Notes: generated by a model not told the origin, from the sequence alone. A stretch of DNA of 64,000 nt from Pseudomonas rustica (GCF_018336155.1 NZ_JAGYHF010000001.1:614850-678849), one strand, 5' to 3'; positions 1 to 8,668 are shown, counted from the first letter of the stretch. Translations and numbers: made by a program.

Positions 1-2
1 CG

Positions 3-287
3 ACCTTCAAACGCCTCGGCGACATCGCTGCCGGCACGCTGGTGGTTTACAGCGAACGCCCGCTGACGCGTCCGCAATTGCCTGACGCCGAACCCCGGCG
101 CTCGCCCGTGCCGCTGACGCTCAGCGAACAACGTGCAGTGCTCGGTTTTGCCGAACGTCAAGGCGAACTGTCACCGGCGCGGGTCAATGAACTGGCCGCC
201 CTGCTCGCCCAGCCGCTGCATATCTCCGCGCCCAAAGCCGTTGCCGAACTCAACGGCATCGCGCGCGGTTTGTTGGGCCCGACATGA
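3..287 (+). CDS. RDD family membrane protein, C-terminal part (cut by window edge)
   Basis: The frame is open from the first bases of the window and ends at TGA 285-287, so only the C-terminal ~94 residues are present. They begin TFKRLGDIAAGTLVVYSER, the conserved end of RDD-family proteins, where a basic/Gly segment follows the last membrane span. The rest is a soluble tail. It is the first visible gene of a coupled operon: its stop overlaps the next start (ATGA at 284-287). The molecular function of RDD proteins in such clusters is not established; they are thought to be membrane transport or scaffold proteins. Confidence 0.8.
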   Translation, partial: TFKRLGDIAAGTLVVYSERPLTRPQLPDAEPRRSPVPLTLSEQRAVLGFAERQGELSPARVNELAALLAQPLHISAPKAVAELNGIARGLLGPT

Positions 288-1261
288 AGCAGAGCCTTTT
301 CGAAAGTCGCCACAAGGCCGAATGGGAGCGTTTTGCGCTGGCCCTCGAACGCCTTGAACGCGGCAAAGACACCTCGCAAATCGCCGGTTTCCCGAGAACC
401 TATCGCCGACTTTGCCAACATCTGGCGTTGGCGCAGGAACGCGGCTACAGCAGTTTTCTCATCGACTCGTTGCAGCAACACGTGCTGCGCGGCCATCAAC
501 AGCTGTACCGCCATCGCAGTCGCCTTGGCGCCAACCTGCTCAGTTTTATCCTTGCCGATTTCCCGCGACTGGTGCGCGCCGAATGGCCGTTTGTGCTGGT
601 CGCCGCGCTGCTGTTTTTCGGCAGCCTGATCGGCGTCGGGGTGTTGGTGTATGTGTTTCCCGACCTCGTTTACAACCTGATTCCCGCCGATCAAGTGCGC
701 GAGATGCAAGGCATGTACGACCCGGTCGCCGGCCACCTAGGGCGCCCCGCCGAACGCGCGGCCAGTGAAGACTGGGTGATGTTCGGCTACTACGTGATGC
801 ACAACATCGGCATCGCCTTTCAGACCTTCGCCAGTGGATTGTTGATGGGCGTGGGCAGCGCATTCTTTCTGTTCTACAACGGGCTGGTCATCGGCGCGGT
901 GGCCGGGCATCTGACCGAGATCGGTTTCGGCCAGACCTTCTGGTCGTTCGTCATCGCCCATGGCGCTTTCGAACTGACGGCGATTGCTCTCGCCGGCGCG
1001 GCCGGTCTGGAACTCGGCTGGGCGTTGATCGCGCCCGGGCGCCTGACCCGCGCCGAGGCCCTGAAACGCGCGGCGCGCAAAAGCGTGTTACTGGTCTGCG
1101 GGGTGATGTTGTTCCTGCTGATCGCAGCGTTTATCGAGGCCTATTGGTCATCGAAAACCAGTGTCGCGCCGCTGACCAAATACCTGGTCGGCGCCGGACT
1201 CTGGACGTTGGTCGCGTGCTACCTGCTGTTCGCCGGAAGGACACGCCATGCGCCTGAGTGA
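284..1261 (+). CDS. Stage II sporulation protein M-like (DUF95) membrane protein
   Basis: The protein has 325 aa, with a soluble N-terminal ~100 residues and then about five hydrophobic segments (for example around residues 105-130, 180-225, 230-250, 265-285 and 300-320). The layout and Gly-rich spans fit the SpoIIM/DUF95 family. Pseudomonads do not sporulate, so the name reflects homology only. The gene sits between RDD and DUF4129 genes, an arrangement repeatedly seen with MoxR-ATPase clusters, and probably contributes to a membrane complex. The start overlaps the previous stop by 4 bp. The family call is good; the cellular role is unknown. Confidence 0.8.
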   Translation: MKQSLFESRHKAEWERFALALERLERGKDTSQIAGFPRTYRRLCQHLALAQERGYSSFLIDSLQQHVLRGHQQLYRHRSRLGANLLSFILADFPRLVRAEWPFVLVAALLFFGSLIGVGVLVYVFPDLVYNLIPADQVREMQGMYDPVAGHLGRPAERAASEDWVMFGYYVMHNIGIAFQTFASGLLMGVGSAFFLFYNGLVIGAVAGHLTEIGFGQTFWSFVIAHGAFELTAIALAGAAGLELGWALIAPGRLTRAEALKRAARKSVLLVCGVMLFLLIAAFIEAYWSSKTSVAPLTKYLVGAGLWTLVACYLLFAGRTRHAPE

Positions 1262-2795
1262 CGCCACCGTGGTGATCCGCCCGCGCACGACTTGGGAAGC
1301 CATGGATCTGGGCGTGCTCATGTGTCAGCAACATCGACGCTTGCTGATGACCAGTTGGGCGATCGTCACCTTGCCGCTGTTCGCCCTGCTCAGCCTGGTG
1401 TTTTGGGATTCGCCGACGCTGGCCGTGTTTATATTCTGGTGGCTGAAACCGGCGTACGAACGCCTGCCGTTGTACATCCTGTCCAAAGCGCTGTTCGGCG
1501 AAACGCCCACCCTCAAACAAGCGCTGCGCGGATGGCCGCGCCTGCTCAAACCGCAACTGCTGGCCAGCCTGACTTGGCGCCGCTTGAGCTTCAGCCGCAG
1601 CTTTCTGCTGCCGGTGGTGCAACTCGAAGGCCTCGACGGCACCGCTCGCCAACAACGCCTGCAAGTGCTGTTGCAGCGCAACGCCGGCGCGGCGCAATGG
1701 TTGACCATCATTGGCGTGCATCTGGAGACTGCGCTGTGGATCGGCTTGATGGTGCTGTTCTATCTGTTGCTGCCGCAGCAAGTGGAAACCGATTGGGACT
1801 GGCAGTCGCTGATTCTCTCGGCCGATCACGAATGGCGCTGGCTAGAACACCTGACCAACGCTTTTTATGCGCTGGTGCTGGTGGTGTGGGAACCGATCTA
1901 CGTCGCCTGCGGATTCAGCCTGTATCTGAACCGCCGCACGCAACTGGAAGCGTGGGACATCGAACTGGTGTTCCGGCGTTTGCGCCAGCGCCTGAACAAC
2001 GGCGTGCTTGGTCTGCTGCTGGCGATCTGTCTGGTGCTGCCGAATGTGCCCTCGGTCTGGGCGGCTGAACCCGCCCCCCGTCCGGATGCACCGCGCTTGT
2101 TAAATCAGCCGCTGACCAGTCAGGCCTCCCACGACAGCATCAAGGCCTTGCTCGAACAACCGCCGTTCAAGAACAAGGAATCGGTCACCCGCTACCGTTT
2201 TGGCGAAGACCCGGCAGCGCCGGCCAAAGACGCAAAACCCGGCGACGCACCGCAATGGTTGAAAACCCTGCTGGGCTGGCTAGACGGTCGACACTTCAAC
2301 GTGTTGGCCAAGCTGATCGAGGTGCTGTTGTGGGGTGTGCTGATTGCCTTGATCGGTTGGCTGATCTGGCGCTATCGCGAGTTCCTGCGGGCCTTCGTCA
2401 GTCGCCGGCCGAAACTGCCAGCACTGCCAAAACGAGCGGTGCCGCAGCAAGCGTTCGGTCTGGATTTGAACCGCGACACCTTGCCCGACGACATCGCCGC
2501 CAGCGCCGAACAACTCTGGCTCAGCCAACCGCGAGCGGCGTTGAGCTTGCTCTATCGCGGTCTGCTCAGCCATCTGCTGCATGACTTCGATCTGACGCTG
2601 AAACCTGCCGACACCGAAAATCAGGTGCTGGCGCGCGTAGAACAATTGCAGCGACCGGAGTTGCTCGCCTTCAGTCGCAACCTCACTGTGCACTGGCAGA
2701 ACATGGCCTACGGGCATCGAATCCCGGCGGCGCATCTGCAACAGGAATTGTGCGACGGCTGGCGCGCCTTGTTTGGCCACGGAGCTGCCCGTTGA
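1248..2795 (+). CDS. DUF4129 domain-containing membrane protein
   Basis: The protein has 515 aa. The N-terminal half carries several membrane spans (about residues 37-65, 155-180, 205-225 and 250-270). The middle has a periplasmic-like stretch beginning AAEPAPRPDAP, followed by another span near residues 355-375. The C-terminal ~110 residues, with LLYRGLLSHL and a W-rich end, form the DUF4129 domain. The start lies 14 bp inside the upstream gene and is preceded by a strong GGAAGGA ribosome site. DUF4129 proteins accompany MoxR/DUF58 operons and some carry transglutaminase-like parts; none is seen here. Confidence 0.8.
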   Translation: MRLSDATVVIRPRTTWEAMDLGVLMCQQHRRLLMTSWAIVTLPLFALLSLVFWDSPTLAVFIFWWLKPAYERLPLYILSKALFGETPTLKQALRGWPRLLKPQLLASLTWRRLSFSRSFLLPVVQLEGLDGTARQQRLQVLLQRNAGAAQWLTIIGVHLETALWIGLMVLFYLLLPQQVETDWDWQSLILSADHEWRWLEHLTNAFYALVLVVWEPIYVACGFSLYLNRRTQLEAWDIELVFRRLRQRLNNGVLGLLLAICLVLPNVPSVWAAEPAPRPDAPRLLNQPLTSQASHDSIKALLEQPPFKNKESVTRYRFGEDPAAPAKDAKPGDAPQWLKTLLGWLDGRHFNVLAKLIEVLLWGVLIALIGWLIWRYREFLRAFVSRRPKLPALPKRAVPQQAFGLDLNRDTLPDDIAASAEQLWLSQPRAALSLLYRGLLSHLLHDFDLTLKPADTENQVLARVEQLQRPELLAFSRNLTVHWQNMAYGHRIPAAHLQQELCDGWRALFGHGAAR

Positions 2796-3955
2796 ATCGC
2801 CGTACCCTGTGCTGGGTCGGCGCAGTGCTCGTCGCACTGCTGATCGCATTGAGCGTGTTTCTGGTTCTCAAGGCCAAGCCGTATCAGGAAGAAGTCGATC
2901 ACGGCCCGTCCCCTGCTGCCCAAGCCAATCCGTATCTGGCGGCGGAAATGTTTTTGCGTGAGCGCGGCCTCAAGGTCAGTCATGCCGAAAGCCTTTCCGT
3001 GCTGCCGGATATTGACCCACGCCGACACACGCTGCTGCTGTTCAACGACCGCTCACGCATGACCCCACGCCAGGTCGAGCAAGTGTTGAACTGGACGCGG
3101 GCCGGCGGGCGACTGGTGTTTGTCGCTGAATCGTTATGGGACGAACAGACCAAACAGAGCAACGACCTGCTGCTCGATCGCGTGCAACTGCATCAATCGC
3201 TGAGCAAGGATCTCAAGGATCCGCCCAAAGACCTTGAGCAAGACCCCTTCCCGAAATTGACCAAGCTGTATGTGGAGGATGAAGACGCGCCGGCCTATGC
3301 CGGGTTCGACACGGACTTCCACCTCGACGACCCGAAAAACCTCGCGCAAGCCTGGGCCAACAGCGGCAAAGCCACGCACATGATGCAACTGCCTTACAGC
3401 CTCGGCTCGATCACCGTGGTCACTGACGCCGAGCTGTGGAAAAGCCAGACCATCGCTCAATACGACAATGCCTGGCTGCTCTGGTACCTGAGCGCCGACA
3501 CCGACGTCACGCTGATTTACAACAGCGAACACGACGGTTTGCTGACCTTGCTCTGGCGCTACTTCCCGCAGGCCATCGTCGCCCTGCTCGCCTTGATCGG
3601 CCTGTGGTTGTGGCATATCGGTGTGCGCCACGGCCCGCTTCAGGCGCCGGCGCCCAGTGGCCGTCGACAGTTGCAGGAACACCTGCGTGCCAGCGCTGAT
3701 TTCCTGCTGCGCCACAACGGTCAGCAAGCGCTGCTGCAAGCATTGCAACAAGACGTGTTGCGCCGCGCGCGCCGTCGCCATCCCGGTTTTGATCGATTGA
3801 ACGTTGCCGAACAATGGCTGGCACTGTCACGCCTGACCCGCCAGCCCACCCGCGCCATCAGCCAGGCCCTGAGCCCGGTTCCGAACCAGCGTTTGTCCAG
3901 CGCCGAGTTCTGCCGTCAGGTCGCCCACCTGCAAACCTTGAGGAACACGCTATGA
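2792..3955 (+). CDS. DUF4350 domain-containing protein
   Basis: The start is chosen at TTG 2792, which overlaps the previous stop (TTGA) and has GGAG 7 bases upstream. The frame also opens at an ATG at 2750, but only deep inside the upstream gene. From TTG the protein is 387 aa: an N-terminal membrane anchor (residues ~8-26), a soluble DUF4350 domain resembling a GATase/ThuA-like fold (LLLFNDRSRM, GGRLVFVAESLWD), a second span near residues 262-285 (IVALLALIGLWLW), and a basic helical cytoplasmic tail. It is part of the MoxR/DUF58 operon. Its role is unknown, perhaps substrate recruitment for the chaperone-like MoxR ATPase. Confidence 0.8.
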   Translation: MNRRTLCWVGAVLVALLIALSVFLVLKAKPYQEEVDHGPSPAAQANPYLAAEMFLRERGLKVSHAESLSVLPDIDPRRHTLLLFNDRSRMTPRQVEQVLNWTRAGGRLVFVAESLWDEQTKQSNDLLLDRVQLHQSLSKDLKDPPKDLEQDPFPKLTKLYVEDEDAPAYAGFDTDFHLDDPKNLAQAWANSGKATHMMQLPYSLGSITVVTDAELWKSQTIAQYDNAWLLWYLSADTDVTLIYNSEHDGLLTLLWRYFPQAIVALLALIGLWLWHIGVRHGPLQAPAPSGRRQLQEHLRASADFLLRHNGQQALLQALQQDVLRRARRRHPGFDRLNVAEQWLALSRLTRQPTRAISQALSPVPNQRLSSAEFCRQVAHLQTLRNTL

Positions 3956-4953
3956 GTGAACAGACCGAGCCCGGCAGCGCCAGCCACGCCGCCCAGCAAC
4001 GCCAGCGCGCCAGCCAACTGGCGCAAGCGGTTCGCAGCGAATTGCAGAAAGCTTTGATTGGCCAGAATCAGGTAATCGACGACGTGCTGACCGCGCTGAT
4101 CGCCGGTGGTCACGTGCTGCTCGAAGGTGTGCCGGGGCTGGGTAAAACCTTGCTGGTGCGCGCATTGGCGCGCTGCTTCGGTGGCGAGTTCGCGCGTATC
4201 CAGTTCACCCCGGATCTGATGCCCAGCGACGTCACCGGTCATGCCGTCTATGACCTGCAAACCGAGCAGTTCAAATTGCGCAAAGGCCCGCTGTTCACCA
4301 ATTTGCTGCTGGCCGACGAGATCAACCGCGCCCCGGCGAAAACCCAGGCGGCGCTGCTCGAAGCGATGCAAGAAAGGCAAGTCACCCTCGAAGGCCGCGC
4401 CCTGCCCATCGCTCAGCCGTTCATGGTGCTGGCCACGCAAAACCCGATTGAACAGGAAGGCACTTACCCGCTGCCCGAAGCCGAACTCGACCGCTTCATG
4501 CTCAAGGTGCGCATGGATTACCCCGACGCCGATCAGGAGTTGAACATGGTGCGTCAGGTCAGTCGCTCGACCCGCGCCGACATGCTTGATGTGCAACCGT
4601 TGCGCACCGTGCTGCAAGCCAAGGACGTGCAAGCGCTGCAACGCATTGCCAGTGATTTGCCGCTGGACGATCAAGTCCTCGATTACGCCGTACGACTGGC
4701 GCGCAGCACGCGCAGTTGGCCGGGGCTGACCCTCGGCGCCGGGCCTCGCGCCTCGATTGCCCTGGTGCGCTGCGCCCGCGCCCGCGCCCTGTTGCGCGGC
4801 GGCGAATTCGTCATCCCCGACGACATCAAAGGCTGCGCGCTGGCCGTGCTGCGCCACCGGGTACGCATCGCCCCGGAACTGGACATCGAAGGCCTGCAAG
4901 TCGATCAGGTATTGCAGCAACTGCTCGACCAGATCCCGGCGCCGCGCCTGTGA
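3952..4953 (+). CDS. MoxR family AAA+ ATPase
   Basis: The protein is 333 aa from ATG 3952, which overlaps the previous stop (ATGA) and follows a GAGGAA ribosome site. Walker A is GVPGLGKT (residues 59-66) and Walker B is LLLADEI (118-124). A sensor-1 region ATQNPIEQEGTYPLPEAE and a C-terminal lid domain follow. MoxR ATPases act as chaperones that help assemble or activate protein complexes, usually with DUF58/VWA partners encoded next to them, as here. The family call is certain; the client is not known. Confidence 0.93.
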   Translation: MSEQTEPGSASHAAQQRQRASQLAQAVRSELQKALIGQNQVIDDVLTALIAGGHVLLEGVPGLGKTLLVRALARCFGGEFARIQFTPDLMPSDVTGHAVYDLQTEQFKLRKGPLFTNLLLADEINRAPAKTQAALLEAMQERQVTLEGRALPIAQPFMVLATQNPIEQEGTYPLPEAELDRFMLKVRMDYPDADQELNMVRQVSRSTRADMLDVQPLRTVLQAKDVQALQRIASDLPLDDQVLDYAVRLARSTRSWPGLTLGAGPRASIALVRCARARALLRGGEFVIPDDIKGCALAVLRHRVRIAPELDIEGLQVDQVLQQLLDQIPAPRL

Positions 4954-4969
4954 AATCCGTTTTGGGCAG

Positions 4970-5038
4970 AAAAGATCGCAGCCTCCGGCAGCTCCTACAC
5001 ATCACTCATGCAGGAGCTGCCGAAGGCTGCGATCTTTT
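4970..5038. repeat. REP-type inverted repeat (AAAAGATCGCAGCC family)
   Basis: Two arms of about 28 bp face each other: AAAGATCGCAGCCTCCGGCA with GCTCCTAC, then GCAGGAGCTG with CCGAAGGCTGCGATCTTTT. The same family recurs at 32791, 41311, 54172, 55802 and 59640. This copy lies inside the operon, between moxR and the DUF58 gene. It could act as a partial terminator or an mRNA-stabilising hairpin. Confidence 0.85.
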
Positions 5039-5062
5039 CAACAGACAGCCCGGTGCCAAGCC

Positions 5063-6394
5063 ATGAAACCATCAAAACTCTTACTAATCTGGCTAACACT
5101 GCTCATGGCCATCGGCATCGCCCTGGGCACCTTGCAGGCACTGCAAATCGCCCTCCCGCCAAGCCTGCCGGCGATCACCTGGGGCTTGCTCCTCGCCCTG
5201 CTGGCCCTGGCCGCCATCGATGCCCTGCGCCTCAAACGCCTGCCCGCCATCCGCGTCAAACGGCACATGCCCGGCAGCCTCGCACTTGGTCGCTGGAGCG
5301 AAATCCGCCTGGACGTTGAACACCCCTTCAGCGAGCCACTGCACCTGCACATCTTCGATCATGTCCCGGAAGGCTTGAGCTTCGAAAACCTGCCGCTCAG
5401 CGTCGAACTGCAGCCCGGCAAAATCAGCCAAGTCGGCTACCGCCTGCGCCCCCTCCAGCGCGGTCATTTCAGCTTTGAACGCTGCGAAATCAACCTGCCC
5501 AGCCCGCTGGGTTTATGGACAGGCAAACGCCTGCTCGACGTCACCGATCACACCCGCGTCTACCCGGACTTCGCCCGCCTCTACGGCGGTGAACTGCTGG
5601 CCGTGGACAACTGGCTCAGTCAGCTCGGCGTGCGGCAAAAGCAGCGCCGTGGTCAGGGTCTGGAATTTCATCAACTGCGCGAATTTCGCGAAGGCGACAG
5701 CCTGCGCCAGATCGACTGGAAAGCCACCGCCCGCCAGCGCACACCGATTGCCCGTGAATATCAGGACGAACGCGATCAGCAGATCATCTTCATGCTCGAT
5801 TGTGGCCGCCGCATGCGTAGCCAGGACGACGAACTCTCGCACTTCGACCATGCGCTGAATGCTTGTTTACTGCTCAGCTACGTGGCCCTGCGTCAGGGCG
5901 ATGCGGTGGGTTTGTGTACCCTGGCCAATGCCCAGCCGCATTACCTCGCACCGGTTAAAGGTGCGGGTCAGCTCAATATCGTTCTCAACAGTGTCTACGA
6001 CCTGCAAAGCACTCAGCGCACGGCGGACTATCAAGCGGCCGTCAGCCAACTGCTGTCGCGGCAAAAGCGTCGGGCGCTGGTGATACTGGTCACCAACCTG
6101 CGCGATGACGACGACGAGGAACTGCTCACCGCCGTCAAACGCTTGAGCCAGCAGCATCGAGTGTTGGTGGCGAGCCTGCGTGAAGGCGTACTTGATCAAG
6201 TGCCGCAGAGCACCGTTCAGACACTGGATGAAGCGTTGACCTATTGCGGCACCGTGGACTATCTGAATGCGCGCAATGAATGCCATGAAAGGTTGACCGC
6301 ACATGGCGTTCATACGCTGGATGTGCGGCCACAGTCGTTAGGGACTGAGTTGGTGACGCGTTACTTGAGCTGGAAGAAGGCTGGTACGTTTTGA
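5063..6394 (+). CDS. DUF58 domain-containing protein
   Basis: The frame is open from further upstream, but the sensible start is ATG 5063 (443 aa). This is the first start after the REP element, and it gives an N-terminal MKPSKLLLIWLTLLMAIG membrane segment, with a second span at about residues 33-52. The DUF58 signature EFREGDSLRQIDWKATAR (~residues 213-230) is followed by a von Willebrand A-like fold (IIFMLDCGRRM). DUF58 proteins are the regular partners of MoxR ATPases. A 109-bp gap separates the gene from moxR, whereas the upstream members overlap. Confidence 0.88.
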   Translation: MKPSKLLLIWLTLLMAIGIALGTLQALQIALPPSLPAITWGLLLALLALAAIDALRLKRLPAIRVKRHMPGSLALGRWSEIRLDVEHPFSEPLHLHIFDHVPEGLSFENLPLSVELQPGKISQVGYRLRPLQRGHFSFERCEINLPSPLGLWTGKRLLDVTDHTRVYPDFARLYGGELLAVDNWLSQLGVRQKQRRGQGLEFHQLREFREGDSLRQIDWKATARQRTPIAREYQDERDQQIIFMLDCGRRMRSQDDELSHFDHALNACLLLSYVALRQGDAVGLCTLANAQPHYLAPVKGAGQLNIVLNSVYDLQSTQRTADYQAAVSQLLSRQKRRALVILVTNLRDDDDEELLTAVKRLSQQHRVLVASLREGVLDQVPQSTVQTLDEALTYCGTVDYLNARNECHERLTAHGVHTLDVRPQSLGTELVTRYLSWKKAGTF

Positions 6395-6537
6395 AGGTGG
6401 TTTATTCCCACGCAGCATTTTCAACGGACTACTGATCCGATCTACAGCCTGTTCAATAGAAAGACGTAAACAATTTTCAAAGCGCTGCACCCGAAAACCG
6501 TTGCTATGCTTGTCTTTTCTCGAACGGAGTCGAACCA

Positions 6538-6747
6538 ATGCCAGATGAATATTCGCTGTCTGATTTATTGGAAAGGATGTATCAGAATCAATTGGGTCTA
6601 GAGGCCGCCATCATGGAATTGACGCTGCACGCAGAGAAGGAGGGTTTAAATGAGGTTGGTGAAAACATCCGAGGTGCACTGAGTATAATTGGTGAAAATG
6701 CCGGCTACATTAAACAGGGCTTCGCCAAACTCAGAGTAAAAAAATGA
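6538..6747 (+). CDS. Small hypothetical acidic protein (69 aa)
   Basis: This is a 69-residue, mainly helical, acidic protein starting MPDEYSLSDLLERMYQ. The ATG follows a possible ACGGAGTCG ribosome site (GGAG about 10 bases upstream). Codons are markedly more AT-rich than in the neighbouring operon, which fits transferred or fast-evolving DNA. No motif, signal peptide or membrane span is visible. It lies in an AT-rich island shared with the DUF6124-type gene. I do not recognise the family. Confidence 0.6.
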   Translation: MPDEYSLSDLLERMYQNQLGLEAAIMELTLHAEKEGLNEVGENIRGALSIIGENAGYIKQGFAKLRVKK

Positions 6748-6832
6748 CAACGCTTATTGCAACAGAAGCATGAAAGGTTTTTAAAATCACTCAAGTCACA
6801 CCCAAACAAGACCTGCCACTAATAATTTAATA

Positions 6833-6856
6833 CCAAGTAGCTACACAGCTACTTGG
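6833..6856. other. Perfect 10-bp hairpin, AT-rich intergenic region
   Basis: CCAAGTAGCT and AGCTACTTGG pair perfectly around a 4-base loop. No T-run follows on the + strand, so it is not a classical terminator for the 69-aa gene, although it may still stop transcription or protect the 3' end. The surrounding 6748-7040 region is AT-rich and holds no convincing gene. Confidence 0.5.
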
Positions 6857-7042
6857 CACCCTCCCTAAAACTTCCGAACTGATTTAAAAAAGCATAGCTC
6901 TCCATGATTCGGAGCATGTCTTGCCGGGGGATTCGGACTACAACGCTTGGCGCCGTTCCCTACACTCCCATCAGAACTGACTGACTTACACGCTAGGTGC
7001 CGCCCATTAAATTGATGCATGTCGCTGACGACCAGCGATCGG

Positions 7043-7193
7043 GTTTAGTCGCCCGGTGGATTAACAAGGTGCATCACATCATCTCGTAGGGTTTTCATAC
7101 CCGCACTTGATGGTGGCTATGTGCAGGGCGCCCTAGGGCGCGCCGGAAAAGCCTTGTTTCCACCGGTCGACTAACCTGCGCATAGCCGCCACC
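7043..7193 (+). ncRNA. Candidate structured leader RNA of the DUF6124-type gene (interlocking stems)
   Basis: Two long inverted repeats interleave. Arm A (7043-7069, GTTTAGTCGCCCGGTGG then ATTAACAAGG) is complementary to A' (7152-7175, CCTTGTTTCCACCGG then TCGACTAAC). Arm B (7109-7127, GATGGTGGCTATGTGCAGG) pairs over 19 positions with B' (7175-7193), with two G-U wobbles and one mismatch. The order is A-B-A'-B', so the two stems form a pseudoknot or are mutually exclusive alternatives. A GC-rich mini-hairpin lies at 7126-7144 between B and A'. The element ends 50 bp before the ATG at 7244. I recall similar leaders upstream of related Pseudomonas genes but know no described function. Confidence 0.55.
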
Positions 7194-7243
7194 CTTCCCT
7201 TAGTCGCGAAGCGTGTGGTGTCATCAAACAAGGAAACAAGGCA

Positions 7244-7621
7244 ATGTTTAAAATTACACCAAATCCACCTGAAATAGATCCTACTGATACTTCCCCGTAT
7301 GCTTCACAAGACTCAAGAAAACTCCACGAAGCAGCTGAACGCGCTTTAGACCACTATTTAAAACCTGATATACCTTCCCGTAACTCCGTAGACCGAGGTA
7401 TGCAAATGTTTATGGTTTCTCCAGAAATCAATTCCGAAGCTATCGCTATCCAGACCTATGAAACGTTTTCGTCTGTGAGTATTCTTTTGCTGGATCTAGC
7501 GGACAGCTTGGAAGATAAGCCCCGCCATTTGGCAATGGCAATATATCAATTGAGCGAGATGGGATTGTTGCTAGCTGAAAAAACATTGGATAGTGAACGA
7601 GCGATTGCTAATAAAACTTAG
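7244..7621 (+). CDS. DUF6124 family protein
   Basis: The 125-aa protein starts MFKITPNPPEIDPTD and continues with SRKLHEAAERALDHYLKP, the typical opening of the Pseudomonas DUF6124 family. It is helical and soluble with no catalytic motif. The ribosome site AAGGAAACAAGG lies just upstream. Base composition is AT-rich compared with the window, like the 69-aa gene before it. The long structured leader (7043-7193) suggests translation or transcription is controlled in cis. Function is unknown. Confidence 0.8.
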   Translation: MFKITPNPPEIDPTDTSPYASQDSRKLHEAAERALDHYLKPDIPSRNSVDRGMQMFMVSPEINSEAIAIQTYETFSSVSILLLDLADSLEDKPRHLAMAIYQLSEMGLLLAEKTLDSERAIANKT

Positions 7622-7691
7622 AATTTGCAGTCTGCGGCAGCCACATTTATGCGCACTGCCCTGAGCTACCGCAGGCTGAATTTCCCCATTA

Positions 7692-8051
7692 TCAGGCAGA
7701 CGCCGGCAACGGCTGAAAACTGAAGTACTGCTTCAACGCTCGCACCAGTTGCCCATACTCGGCAGGCGGTCGGTGCAAACTGAAACCAGCATCGTAATGT
7801 TGCGGGGTTGCATCCTCGTGACACCACAAACAGCACGCCGAAAAGTCGATGACCTGGTGGCAACCATCACCCATGGGGATTTTCAGACGTAGCGCGAAAT
7901 CAACTCCGATCATCATCGGTAACTGGCTGATAAGCATCAGCCCGTCTTCTGAAACGTTGCCGAGAAAGCCAATCGGTTTGTCGGTGACGCTGTTGAACAC
8001 TCTCAAGAAGTACGGCAGTTGGTGCCGTTCAATCCGGCGGTCGGTAAACAT
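7692..8051 (-). CDS. PilZ domain-containing protein (putative c-di-GMP effector)
   Basis: This is a small single-domain protein, about 119 aa from the chosen start MFTDRRIERHQLPYFLRVF. The frame extends upstream to a GTG at 8090 without better support. RRIERHQLPYFLRV resembles the RxxxR c-di-GMP-binding loop, and GNVSEDGLMLIS resembles the D/NxSxxG element of PilZ domains. PilZ proteins bind c-di-GMP and adjust motility or matrix functions, so it may respond to the GGDEF (12397) and BifA enzymes in this window. The start codon is uncertain because neither candidate has a strong ribosome site. Confidence 0.78.
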   Translation of the reverse strand: MFTDRRIERHQLPYFLRVFNSVTDKPIGFLGNVSEDGLMLISQLPMMIGVDFALRLKIPMGDGCHQVIDFSACCLWCHEDATPQHYDAGFSLHRPPAEYGQLVRALKQYFSFQPLPASA

Positions 8052-8281
8052 GCGCAGTTCGCCATGCAGGGCTCCGTCACAGAGCCGCACCTTTGCTTCG
8101 GAACGAACCTGTTCGGCAGGCCCGCTCTCCCCGCTTCCGGTGTGACGGTCGCTACGTCGCCGTCACTTGACCACTTGCCAGTCGCAGGTGTTGCCCCGGA
8201 TCAGAGACAGCGCTCTAAATCCGGATCATTCGACTATAGCTCAGCCTGTGCGCACGGCCAGATTTTGTATGACAACTGTCA

Positions 8282-8668
8282 TCAGAAACGCGTTGGACGT
8301 ACCACGGCTGCGGCGCTGCGCGTTGGGTAATGACCCAGGCTTTGTAGGGTCTCCAAACGGGCGCGGGCACGGTAGGCGTATTCGCTGTTGGGGTACGAGG
8401 CGATGATGAACTGATAGGTCTGCGCGGCATCGACAAACATACTTTGCCGTTCCAGGCACTGACCGCGCATCATCGACACTTCCGGCCACACGTACGGGCG
8501 GGCACGGCTGGCGCGTTCGACCTTGGACAGTTCGAGCATGACCTGCTCGCAATTGCCACGATCGTAGGCGCTGTAGGCGTTGTTTAAATGGTGGTTCATC
8601 GACCAACGGGTGCAGCCCGTGACGGCGAGGACGCTGAGGGCAAGGGCGGCAATGGGCAACAATCGCAT
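8282..8668 (-). CDS. Tetratricopeptide-like lipoprotein
   Basis: The protein has 128 aa. The N-terminus MRLLPIAALALSVLAVTGC has a basic start, a hydrophobic core and a lipobox VTGC, so it should be lipidated at Cys19. The mature part is helical with TPR-like spacing (NNAYSAYDRGNCEQVML and FVDAAQTYQFIIASYPNSEY). Such proteins may help assemble envelope complexes, but no partner is encoded nearby. A GGAG ribosome site precedes the ATG. The gene is divergent from pykA. Confidence 0.8.
   Translation of the reverse strand: MRLLPIAALALSVLAVTGCTRWSMNHHLNNAYSAYDRGNCEQVMLELSKVERASRARPYVWPEVSMMRGQCLERQSMFVDAAQTYQFIIASYPNSEYAYRARARLETLQSLGHYPTRSAAAVVRPTRF

Noticed and set aside
6338..6538. 66-aa minus-strand frame in the gap after the DUF58 gene
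   Set aside because: It overlaps the end of DUF58, has no ribosome site and has no plausible protein features. The gap 6395-6537 probably holds the promoter of the 69-aa gene.
6833..6856. Perfect hairpin considered as a terminator
   Set aside because: No T-run follows on either strand at the right position, so it is listed only as a hairpin.
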